Part shown: piece by piece, positions 31,936-39,589 of the stretch
Layout of the letters: every line of letters begins with the position of its first letter
How positions within the stretch are numbered: the stretch's first letter is position 1
Source: Flavobacteriales bacterium
GTDB lineage: Bacteria > Bacteroidota > Bacteroidia > Flavobacteriales_D > Crocinitomicaceae
Direction of reading: 5' to 3'
Length of the DNA: 64,000 bases
NCBI GenBank assembly: GCA_947475095.1
Contig: CANJLG010000002.1
Span: 62,001-126,000 of the forward strand
Translations under genes and position numbers: made by a program
Notes under the pieces: generated by a model
Databases searched by the model: none
The model's input: only the letters and a program-made list of their open reading frames with translations
What the model was told of the DNA's origin: nothing

Positions 31936-32554
31936 CTGTCTCCGTTTTAATTACCGTGGCCAATGCATGCACAAGAAAAATTTTTCCGCTAGATAATTCT
32001 TTGCATTCGTATCGTGTTCGTCGCTTAATTAATTTTAAAAAGAATCGATTATTCAAGGCAAAGGTAGCGTTTTTAGGAAGTTCTTCTAGCCTATATTCTG
32101 AGGATTCTGAATTATTGTAGCGATGCAGGGTTCTGGCCAAGGGCAAATCTGAACAAGACGATGCCTTGGTATTGACTAATGAGCTCATCAATGCGGTTTC
32201 AATATCCTTAGGTAGTTGTCCGCTATTAATGACAGGAAGAAGTAAGGTTCTAAAGGCTTCCTTCCATTCTTTTCCGTGTGGTAATACACTATTTCCATAC
32301 CTTTGAAAGGTGTGATAATGAGCAAATTCATGTAAGGATGTAATTAAAAATGAATATTGGTTTAAATCCCGATTAATCGTTATTATAGGTTGTTTAACGA
32401 ATTGACTCATTCTGAAATCGCCCAGTTTTGTTTTGCGACTCTTTACAACTTTAAAACTAACATTTGAAGCAAGCAAAAGATCAGCAAGCACAGGAGAAAA
32501 CACCTTAGGTACATATTTATCGAAAATCGCAATATACTTCTCTCTTTTTGTCAT
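31928..32554 (-). CDS. SprT-like domain protein
   Basis: HExxH motif in SLHEFAHYHTFQRYG. Confidence 0.85.
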   Translation of the reverse strand: MTKREKYIAIFDKYVPKVFSPVLADLLLASNVSFKVVKSRKTKLGDFRMSQFVKQPIITINRDLNQYSFLITSLHEFAHYHTFQRYGNSVLPHGKEWKEAFRTLLLPVINSGQLPKDIETALMSSLVNTKASSCSDLPLARTLHRYNNSESSEYRLEELPKNATFALNNRFFLKLIKRRTRYECKELSSGKIFLVHALATVIKTETDE

Positions 32555-32642
32555 GTTTTATTTCCTCTTGTAAAAGTATAAAAGTAAAAGAGAACTTACC
32601 CCTACAATCACTAGGATATAAAATTATCCTTAATTTAGCAAC

Positions 32643-33383
32643 ATGAAATCTTTAGCTAAAATTGGAAAATATTTTATAATGCTTCGAATCATCTTTACGA
32701 AGCCAAAAAAATGGGGAATATTTTGGCGTAGCTTTTTTAATGAAATTCAGATTATAGGTATTAGTTCTATTCCTATTGTTGTACTTATGTCCTCCTTTAT
32801 GGGAGGTGTTATTGCCCTTCAAACAGCTTCTAATATGGGTAATCCTCTTTTGCCGGCATATACGGTTGGATACATCACCCAATCCAGTACCATATTAGAG
32901 TTTTCCCCAACAATTATATCCCTTATTCTTGCTGGGAAAGTTGGCTCCAATATCGCTTCTGAAATTGGCACTATGCGCGTCACAGAACAAATTGATGCAC
33001 TCGAAATTATGGGCGTTAATTCCTTAAATTATTTAATACTTCCAAAAATAATTGCTGCGATTATCTTTTTTCCTGTTTTAATTATTTTTTCAATGTTTAT
33101 GAGCCTTATTGGAGGCTATATTTCACTCATATTATCAGATTTAACGAGTACTGAAACTTACATCTTAGGCATCCGATCATTTTTTGAAGTTGGAAATGTT
33201 TATTATGCCTTAACCAAAACCGTTGTTTTTGGTTTTCTCATCGTTTCCGTTTCTTCTTTTTATGGCTATTATGTCAAAGGAGGTGCATTAGATGTTGGGC
33301 ACTCCTCTACGAAAGCTGTGGTTACTAGTAGCGTAACCATCTTAATTGCCAATTTTATTTTAACTCAAATGATTTTATTATAA
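32643..33383 (+). CDS. MlaE-family ABC transporter permease
   Basis: SSFMGGVIALQTA, MRVTEQIDALEIMGVNSLNYLILPK. Confidence 0.95.
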   Translation: MKSLAKIGKYFIMLRIIFTKPKKWGIFWRSFFNEIQIIGISSIPIVVLMSSFMGGVIALQTASNMGNPLLPAYTVGYITQSSTILEFSPTIISLILAGKVGSNIASEIGTMRVTEQIDALEIMGVNSLNYLILPKIIAAIIFFPVLIIFSMFMSLIGGYISLILSDLTSTETYILGIRSFFEVGNVYYALTKTVVFGFLIVSVSSFYGYYVKGGALDVGHSSTKAVVTSSVTILIANFILTQMILL

Positions 33384-34147
33384 TGATTGAGGTAAAAAAC
33401 ATAAATAAATCATTCAAAGACCAACAAGTTCTTTTTGATGTTTCAGCAAAATTTGAAAAAGGAAAAGTAAATTTAATTATTGGTCAGTCAGGTCAAGGGA
33501 AATCTGTTTTAGCAAAATGCATGGTAGGCTTGCATGAAATTGATGGTGGTGAGATATTGTACGATGGCCATGACTTTATCTCAATGGATAGAGAAGATAA
33601 ATCTGCATTAAGAGAAGAAATTGGTATGCTATTTCAAGGCGCAGCACTTTTTGATTCATTAACCGCTGAAGAAAACGTAATGTTTCCATTGTCCATGTTT
33701 ACTAATATGACAAAAAAAGAAATGCAAATGCGGGTCGACTTCTGCCTTGAGCGGGTAAATCTGCATGAAAAAAACAAACTGTATCCGTCGGAATGTTCCG
33801 GTGGTATGCAAAAAAGAATTGGTATCGCTAGAGCCATTGCAATGAATCCTAAATACCTGTTTTGTGATGAACCTAATTCAGGCCTAGATCCTATTACGTC
33901 AATTCGTATCGATGCCTTAATAAAAGACATTACCTATGATCTTAATATTACTACAGTTGTGATTACCCATGATCTGAATAGTGTTATTGAAATTGGTGAT
34001 AACGTACTTTTTATTTATAAAGGCCAAAATTGGTGGCAGGGGAATCGTGATAGTATTCTTTTATCGGATAATAAGGAAGTAAATCAATTTGTTTTTGCCT
34101 CAGAATTCATGAAAGAGATTCAAAAAAATATGGGATTAAAAAAATAG
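33383..34147 (+). CDS. ABC transporter ATP-binding protein (MlaF-like)
   Basis: Walker A GQSGQGKSVLAK, signature ECSGGMQKRIGIARAIA, Walker B YLFCDEPNSGLDP; start overlaps MlaE stop. Confidence 0.95.
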   Translation: MIEVKNINKSFKDQQVLFDVSAKFEKGKVNLIIGQSGQGKSVLAKCMVGLHEIDGGEILYDGHDFISMDREDKSALREEIGMLFQGAALFDSLTAEENVMFPLSMFTNMTKKEMQMRVDFCLERVNLHEKNKLYPSECSGGMQKRIGIARAIAMNPKYLFCDEPNSGLDPITSIRIDALIKDITYDLNITTVVITHDLNSVIEIGDNVLFIYKGQNWWQGNRDSILLSDNKEVNQFVFASEFMKEIQKNMGLKK

Positions 34148-34184
34148 TCTTGTGCGAAGATTTTGTGTTTTTTAAAAATAGCGT

Positions 34185-34192
34185 TATCTTTG
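34185..34192 (+). promoter_or_regulatory. Bacteroidota-type -7 promoter element upstream of tRNA-Leu
   Basis: TATCTTTG matches TAnnTTTG. Confidence 0.6.
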
Positions 34193-34269
34193 CACCCCTT
34201 GAAGTAACATAAATTTCATTTAAGGGAATCGGAATATTTAACGTAATATATCGATTTAATAAAAGTTAA

Positions 34270-34351
34270 GCGGATGTGGTGAAATTGGTAGACACGCCAG
34301 ACTTAGGATCTGGTGCCGAGAGGTATGCGGGTTCGAGTCCCTCCATCCGCA
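34270..34351 (+). tRNA. tRNA-Leu(TAG)
   Basis: 7-bp acceptor GCGGATG/CATCCGC, anticodon stem-loop CCAGA-CTTAGGA-TCTGG, T-arm GGGTTCGAGTCCC; CCA not encoded. Confidence 0.97.
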
Positions 34352-34358
34352 CAAGTTT

Positions 34359-34388
34359 AGGTCTCTGTACACAGCGGAGACCTTTTTT
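34359..34388 (+). terminator. Intrinsic terminator after tRNA-Leu
   Basis: AGGTCTC...GAGACCT followed by TTTTTG. Confidence 0.8.
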
Positions 34389-34412
34389 GTTTAATGTAAA
34401 TACGATTGATAA

Positions 34413-35768
34413 ATGAATATAGTTAAGGAAGATGTAGATGGTTTAACAGCCAATTTAATCGTTCAAATTGCTAAAGAAGATTATGAAGGTAAGGTAAAGA
34501 ACGCCTTAGAAAAATATCGTAAAACAGCTAAAATACCTGGTTTTAGACCCGGAAATGTCCCTGCTGGCATGATTCAAAAACAATACGGGAAAGCTCTTTT
34601 AGTGGAAGAATTAAATAAATTGGCGAACGATGGCGTGTATAATTTTATTTCTAATAATAAAATCGAAATCTTAGGCAATCCAATTCCCAAAGAAAATGTT
34701 GACCCTAAAGGAGATTTTAACGCACCAAACGAATTCGAATTTACTTTTGAAATCGGTCTATCGCCTAAACTTGATTTATCAAAAGCAATGGATGATAAAT
34801 ATGACTATACGACGATCCGAGTAGATGATAAATTAATTAATCAGCAAATTGAAGACCTGCGACGACGATACGGGAAGTTAATATCAACTGATATCGCAGG
34901 AGAGAAAGACATGCTGTTGGGAATATTCCAAGAGTTAAATGCGGATGGTACCCCAAATGAAAGCGGAATTTCCAATTCAACTACTATCTCCCTTGAATTT
35001 CTAAAAGATTCCGAAGTACATCAAACATTAATTGGCAAAAAAGTTAATGATACATTTTCGCTAAATCCATCACTTGTATCGAAAGATAATAAAGATAAAG
35101 CCAGTTTATTAGGTATTAGCGAGGAACTAGCCAGTGAAATAAGCATGGATTTTACCTTTACCATTACCGAAATTAAGAAAATGGTAATGGCTGATCTTGA
35201 TGAATCCTTGTTTTCAAAATTATTTCAAGAAGGAGAAGTAAACTCGGAGGAAGGATTGAAAGCGCGTGTCAAAAAAGATATGGAACAAATGTTTTCAAAA
35301 GACTCCGATAAATTATTAACTCGATCTGTTTTTGATGCTATTATGGAGAAAACAAAGGTTGATTTTCCAAGTGATTTTTTAAAGCGTTGGATTAGAATGA
35401 CCAATGAAAAACCCTTAACAGAAGAAGACATTAACGCAGAATTTGATGCTTATTTGAAATCATTAAAATGGCAATTGATTCAATCTAAAATTTTCAAAGA
35501 CAATAACATTAAATTAGATCAACAAGAAGTTATTGAATATACTAAAAATCTACTCATTGGTAATTATGCCCAATATGGTATGCCGCCTCCAGAAGAAAAA
35601 GAACTGATGGAAACAGCCCTCCGATTGCTTCAAAATAAAGAGCAGGCTAACAGTATTTACGACCAATTAGCGGAACAAAAACTGACTGATTTTTTCAAAT
35701 CAATGGTAAGTTTAGTTGCAAAGCCAGTGAGCTACGATGAATTTGTAGCCATTGCAAATAAACAATAG
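34413..35768 (+). CDS. tig: Trigger factor
   Basis: KIPGFRPGNVPAGMIQKQYGKALLVEELN; FEFTFEIGLSPKLDL. Confidence 0.93.
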   Translation: MNIVKEDVDGLTANLIVQIAKEDYEGKVKNALEKYRKTAKIPGFRPGNVPAGMIQKQYGKALLVEELNKLANDGVYNFISNNKIEILGNPIPKENVDPKGDFNAPNEFEFTFEIGLSPKLDLSKAMDDKYDYTTIRVDDKLINQQIEDLRRRYGKLISTDIAGEKDMLLGIFQELNADGTPNESGISNSTTISLEFLKDSEVHQTLIGKKVNDTFSLNPSLVSKDNKDKASLLGISEELASEISMDFTFTITEIKKMVMADLDESLFSKLFQEGEVNSEEGLKARVKKDMEQMFSKDSDKLLTRSVFDAIMEKTKVDFPSDFLKRWIRMTNEKPLTEEDINAEFDAYLKSLKWQLIQSKIFKDNNIKLDQQEVIEYTKNLLIGNYAQYGMPPPEEKELMETALRLLQNKEQANSIYDQLAEQKLTDFFKSMVSLVAKPVSYDEFVAIANKQ

Positions 35769-35786
35769 TTAAGGTGCCGTTTCGCA

Positions 35787-36710
35787 TTATTTCCAACCTA
35801 GCACGTTAATTTTTTTAGATTTGCCGCTGGTCATAAAGTTAAGTTGAACATCCCTTATTATACGATCTATTCCGTTTGATTTTATCGTTCGATTGGGAAA
35901 AACAGCAATTATTTCCCTAGCTGGAGAACCAAATTTAGAGGTGATTTGAACCATTGCTTTTTTTCGCTTTTCTGACATGGGTAAATTTTCCGGTATCAAA
36001 GTATATCCGCCCTCATTATCCACCATTTCCATTAATAATTTCAAGTTTCCTCCTTGATAGTTCCATTGCCCATATCGATGGCTATCCGTTAATTGACAAA
36101 ATTCAATCATTTGAGTACGCAAGCAATTCCCCTTGGAAAGCAACCATGGATTTTGCTGCTGTAGTACATCCATACTCACCTCTTTTTTCTTTAAGCTTGG
36201 GCAATAAATGAGAATCTCTTCTGTAAATAAAGGTACAGTTCTATACTTGTTTACCGCATGCGGACCAGCAAAAATTGCGATATCAATTTCATTTTTATCC
36301 AACGCTTCCAACAAGGCCTTAGTCGTTAATTCTTCAATCGTTAAATTAATCTCCCCCATACTTTTTTTCCAAACTGAAAACATTTTGGGAATCAAATAGG
36401 CAGAAATAGTCGGAATAACACCCAACCTAATCTCCTCTTTATACTCACCTTTAAAGCGACTTTTTAATACTTTTAAGCGTTCATTTTCCGTTAATATTTC
36501 ACGAATAACTCCTACAACCTCCACCCCAAAAGCAGTTAAATTAATCGGATTAACACTCCTATCGAATAAAACAGTTCCTAATATTTCTTCCGCCTTCTTT
36601 ATTTGCATAGATAAAGTGGGTTGAGTAACGAAACAGCGTTCACTGGCACGTTGGAAATGCATCTCTTCACTTAAAACAAGGATATATTGCATTTGCTGAA
36701 TTGATATCAT
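35787..36710 (-). CDS. LysR-family transcriptional regulator, OxyR-like
   Basis: LysR HTH (MQYILVLSEEMHFQRASERCFVTQPTLSMQIKKAEEILG); divergent from peroxiredoxin gene. Confidence 0.9.
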   Translation of the reverse strand: MISIQQMQYILVLSEEMHFQRASERCFVTQPTLSMQIKKAEEILGTVLFDRSVNPINLTAFGVEVVGVIREILTENERLKVLKSRFKGEYKEEIRLGVIPTISAYLIPKMFSVWKKSMGEINLTIEELTTKALLEALDKNEIDIAIFAGPHAVNKYRTVPLFTEEILIYCPSLKKKEVSMDVLQQQNPWLLSKGNCLRTQMIEFCQLTDSHRYGQWNYQGGNLKLLMEMVDNEGGYTLIPENLPMSEKRKKAMVQITSKFGSPAREIIAVFPNRTIKSNGIDRIIRDVQLNFMTSGKSKKINVLGWK

Positions 36711-36714
36711 ATAG

Positions 36715-36742
36715 ATTAAATTTATGTAAATATAAATTTAAT
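36715..36742. promoter_or_regulatory. Perfect inverted repeat, candidate OxyR-type regulator operator
   Basis: ATTAAATTTAT-gtaaat-ATAAATTTAAT in the regulator/peroxiredoxin intergenic region. Confidence 0.55.
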
Positions 36743-36805
36743 TGATAAAATCTAATATGATAATGTATTAAATTTGTACAATAATATTCACTTTAAAAAA
36801 TAACC

Positions 36806-37432
36806 ATGGCAACATTAGTAGGAAAAACATTCCCAGACATCACTGTTAAGGCAATTGATGAAATGGGCGATTCATTTATGATCAATGTATTGGATCAAGC
36901 GCTTGAAAACAAAAAGAAAGTCCTTCTTTTTTGGTACCCAAAGGATTTTACGTTTGTTTGTCCAACAGAAATACATGCTTTTCAAGAAATTGCAGGAGAA
37001 TTAGAAAAACGCAATACCATTTTAATTGGTGCTTCTTGCGATACAGCAGAGGTTCATTTTGCTTGGTTAAATACAACCAAAGACAATGGGGGAATTGAAG
37101 GAGTTAAATTCCCATTAATTGCAGATTCTACTCGTGTTTTGGCATATGAGCTAGGCATTTTAGATTATGATATGTTTGACGAAGAAGATGAATCAGATGG
37201 AGACAATGTTCCTTACCGAGCAACCTATTTAATTGATGAGGAAGGTCAGGTTTTTCACGAGTCTGTCAATCATTTTCCAATTGGTAGAAACGTGCAAGAG
37301 TACATTCGTATGATTGATGCTTTTACACATGTTCAAAAGCATGGCGAAGTTTGTCCAGCTAACTGGGAAGAAGGCAAAGAAGCAATGAAAGCATCACGTG
37401 ATGGAGTTGCTGATTACTTAAAAAATAATTAA
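36806..37432 (+). CDS. Peroxiredoxin (AhpC/Prx family)
   Basis: FWYPKDFTFVCPTEIHAFQE; C-terminal GEVCPANWEEGKEAM. Confidence 0.96.
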   Translation: MATLVGKTFPDITVKAIDEMGDSFMINVLDQALENKKKVLLFWYPKDFTFVCPTEIHAFQEIAGELEKRNTILIGASCDTAEVHFAWLNTTKDNGGIEGVKFPLIADSTRVLAYELGILDYDMFDEEDESDGDNVPYRATYLIDEEGQVFHESVNHFPIGRNVQEYIRMIDAFTHVQKHGEVCPANWEEGKEAMKASRDGVADYLKNN

Positions 37433-37433
37433 G

Positions 37434-37748
37434 ATGTTTCAAGAAATTACAGAAGACAACCTGGGTCAATTGCTCGCGGAAAATAACAAAGTAATGGTGC
37501 AATACGGTGCAAGCTGGTGTGGGAACTGTAAAATAGTGAAGCCTAAATTTAAGCGTTTGGCTGAGAGTAATGAAGACATTGCATTTTATTATGTAGATGC
37601 CGAAAAATTACCAAATTCAAGGAAATTTGCCAACGTGAGTAACCTTCCTACTTTTGCTGCATTTGTTAACGGAACACTCGTATCAGAAGCGCAAGGAAAT
37701 AAAATTGAAACCATTCAAGAAGTACTAGATGCGATTACCACTAATTAA
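37434..37748 (+). CDS. Thioredoxin family protein
   Basis: QYGASWCGNCKIVKPKFKRLA (WCGNC active site). Confidence 0.94.
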   Translation: MFQEITEDNLGQLLAENNKVMVQYGASWCGNCKIVKPKFKRLAESNEDIAFYYVDAEKLPNSRKFANVSNLPTFAAFVNGTLVSEAQGNKIETIQEVLDAITTN

Positions 37749-37983
37749 ACACATAGTTTCATTTATCGAGAAAAACGATGAGGACTACGTAGTAGAAACA
37801 ATGGAAACATTGGAAAATCTCATTGATGCGCCAGGCTTAAAGGACGAAGAACTCGATGTTATAGGAGAATTACTTTCTAATTTTTCTGGGGCGATTGAAG
37901 TCCACAAGGAAATGAAAAATGGCGTAGCACAAAAAGATGCACTAAATCAATTTATGAAGCGCGTTACAGGCTCGATTAATTAA
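37729..37983 (+). CDS. Small conserved hypothetical of the peroxiredoxin operon
   Basis: Overlaps thioredoxin stop by 20 bp; same strand; all-alpha acidic protein. Confidence 0.7.
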   Translation: MRLPLIKHIVSFIEKNDEDYVVETMETLENLIDAPGLKDEELDVIGELLSNFSGAIEVHKEMKNGVAQKDALNQFMKRVTGSIN

Positions 37984-37991
37984 ATGATTAG

Positions 37992-38024
37992 AGAAGGTAG
38001 ATTGTTAAATACAATCTACCTTCT
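37992..38024 (+). terminator. Terminator-like hairpin after the peroxiredoxin operon
   Basis: AGAAGGTAGATTGT-taaat-ACAATCTACCTTCT, 14-bp perfect stem. Confidence 0.7.
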
Positions 38025-38039
38025 TACTATTGTTATTTT

Positions 38040-38168
38040 TCAGCGGTGTTAGGACTCATTACATGCATTGACATTTGCACCTTGAAGGCAGGAAATTATT
38101 TTATCCGCATTAATAACGAAAATCAAAATACTAGTGGATTAAAATCCATCCCATTCACAAAATATTAA
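38040..38168 (+). pseudogene. Orphan C-terminal fragment resembling a T9SS type A sorting domain
   Basis: Start-less frame reads ...IDICTLKAGNYFIRINNENQNTSGLKSIPFTKY*, matching the T9SS C-terminal pattern (IDISxLxxGxYFIRI...IPFTK); no body of a cargo gene upstream. Confidence 0.6.
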
Positions 38169-38242
38169 GATAGGTTGGAATATCGAACTTATATAGGATT
38201 TTCAAAGAAGTTACAGAATAAGAGTAAACTAATAATTGCTAG

Positions 38243-38670
38243 AAAAGAATGAAAATGATGTAAAACAAAAACGAGAATGGCGCTTTTAGCCCTAAGTTTA
38301 TCGAAGGTTCGCTCTCATTCTCGTTTTCTTTTTGTGGACGACAGGTCCGAATTAACAAATTTATACAGGCATTTGAAGGGGATTATTTGATGGGAAGAAA
38401 CACTAAGTAATTCCTTAAAAAGAATGAAAATCAGATTGATGTAAAACAAAAACGAGAATAGCGCTTTTAGCCCTGAGTTTATCGAAGGGTCGCTCTCATT
38501 CTCGTTTTATTTTTGTGGACGACAGGTCCGAATTAACAAATTTATACAGGCATTTGAAGGGGATTATTTGATGGGAAGAAACACTAAGAAATTCCTTAAA
38601 AAGAATGAAAATCAGAATGATGTAAAACAAAAACGAGAATGACGCTCTCGCTCTCATTCTCGTTTTGTTT
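38243..38670. repeat. Tandem repeat, 181-bp period, two near-identical units plus truncated third, each carrying a hairpin
   Basis: GTAAAACAAAAACGAGAAT recurs at 38260, 38441 and 38622; units 1 and 2 differ at about six positions; each contains AAAACGAGAAT...ATTCTCGTTTT. Confidence 0.92.
38631..38667 (-). terminator. Likely terminator of tRNA-Phe (third hairpin copy)
   Basis: AAAACGAGAATGA-gagcgagagcg-TCATTCTCGTTTT a few nt downstream of the tRNA 3' end on the minus strand. Confidence 0.65.
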
Positions 38671-38673
38671 TCG

Positions 38674-38746
38674 TGGTACCTCCAGGAATCGAACCAGGGA
38701 CACAAGGATTTTCAGTCCTTTGCTCTACCAACTGAGCTAAGGTACC
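38674..38746 (-). tRNA. tRNA-Phe(GAA)
   Basis: Acceptor GGTACCT/AGGTACC, anticodon arm AAGGA-CTGAAAA-TCCTT, T-arm CCTGGTTCGATTCCTGG. Confidence 0.97.
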
Positions 38747-38762
38747 AGCCTAATTGTGGGTG

Positions 38763-38792
38763 CGAATTTACTACTTTTTTATATTTTATCAA
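38763..38792 (-). promoter_or_regulatory. Putative tRNA-Phe promoter
   Basis: Minus strand TTG-N19-TAAATTCG just upstream of the tRNA. Confidence 0.5.
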
Positions 38793-38860
38793 GCCAAATT
38801 TCGGATATTCTTTCTTTTTATCATAAAATCAAGTCTGATTGGGCGTATCTTTGTAATACT

Positions 38861-39589
38861 ATGAATGAAATCATACAGTGTATTGATGCTGGAAATACGG
38901 CGATCAAACTCGCTATTTTTACTAAAGGTGAACTTCAGGAAGTCCATCGATTTGATTCATTTGAAACGCTTTCAAAGCATCTTTCCTCCGAGTATCCAAT
39001 CGTTTTGGCATCTGTTCGAGAAGATGATTTTGCCATGCAACTAAAAGAAAATTTTTCTATTTATGAGATAACACCTAAATCCAAAACGCCTTTTCTCAAT
39101 CAATATGAAAATAATCTAGGAGCCGATCGATTGTGCAATGTAGCTGCTATTTACGCTCGCATGAAGAAAAACAATGCTATTAGCGGGGGAATTACCGTAG
39201 ATATTGGAACCTGCATAAAATTTGATTACCTCAATGATGCTTTTAATTATGTAGGAGGATCTATTTCTCCAGGTATTTCATTGCGGCTAAAATCTTTAAA
39301 CGACTATACTGCTCGCCTACCCCTATTAATTGTGCCCGACCATCAAGCTTCACTTTATGGAAATACCACATCAAGCTCCATTTATTCCGGTGTTATGGGG
39401 GGGATAAAAGGTGAAATCGAAGCTCTAATTGCCGAGTTTCGAAAATTGAATGCTAATACGGCTGTTTTTATTACTGGTGGTGATGCCCATTATTTTGATT
39501 TCGAGCAAAAAAACGGCATCTTTGCAGACGAAAATTTGACATTAAAAGGTATCCACGAAATATATGTATTCAATGCGCTTCATTCTTAA
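38861..39589 (+). CDS. coaX: Type III pantothenate kinase
   Basis: IDAGNTAIKLAIF, LGADRLCNVAAIYA, ITVDIGTCIKFDYL, GGSISPG; ATG at 38861 chosen over ORF-track start. Confidence 0.94.
   Translation: MNEIIQCIDAGNTAIKLAIFTKGELQEVHRFDSFETLSKHLSSEYPIVLASVREDDFAMQLKENFSIYEITPKSKTPFLNQYENNLGADRLCNVAAIYARMKKNNAISGGITVDIGTCIKFDYLNDAFNYVGGSISPGISLRLKSLNDYTARLPLLIVPDHQASLYGNTTSSSIYSGVMGGIKGEIEALIAEFRKLNANTAVFITGGDAHYFDFEQKNGIFADENLTLKGIHEIYVFNALHS

Noticed and set aside
31782-32120. 112-aa + strand ORF
   Set aside because: Overlaps the 5' part of ManC and the 3' part of the SprT-like gene in antisense; no domain.
37984-38240. Possible insertion sequence remnant around the T9SS fragment
   Set aside because: No transposase fragment, terminal inverted repeat or target duplication could be identified by eye.
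38243-38670. Possible CRISPR array from the repeated hairpins
   Set aside because: Period is 181 bp, the whole unit is repeated with no variable spacers, there are only about 2.5 copies and no cas genes nearby.
38496-38705. 69-aa minus-strand ORF (MCPWFDSWRYHENKTRMRARAS...)
   Set aside because: It starts inside the tRNA-Phe gene and runs through the terminator-like tandem repeats; a spurious translation of structured RNA/repeat sequence.
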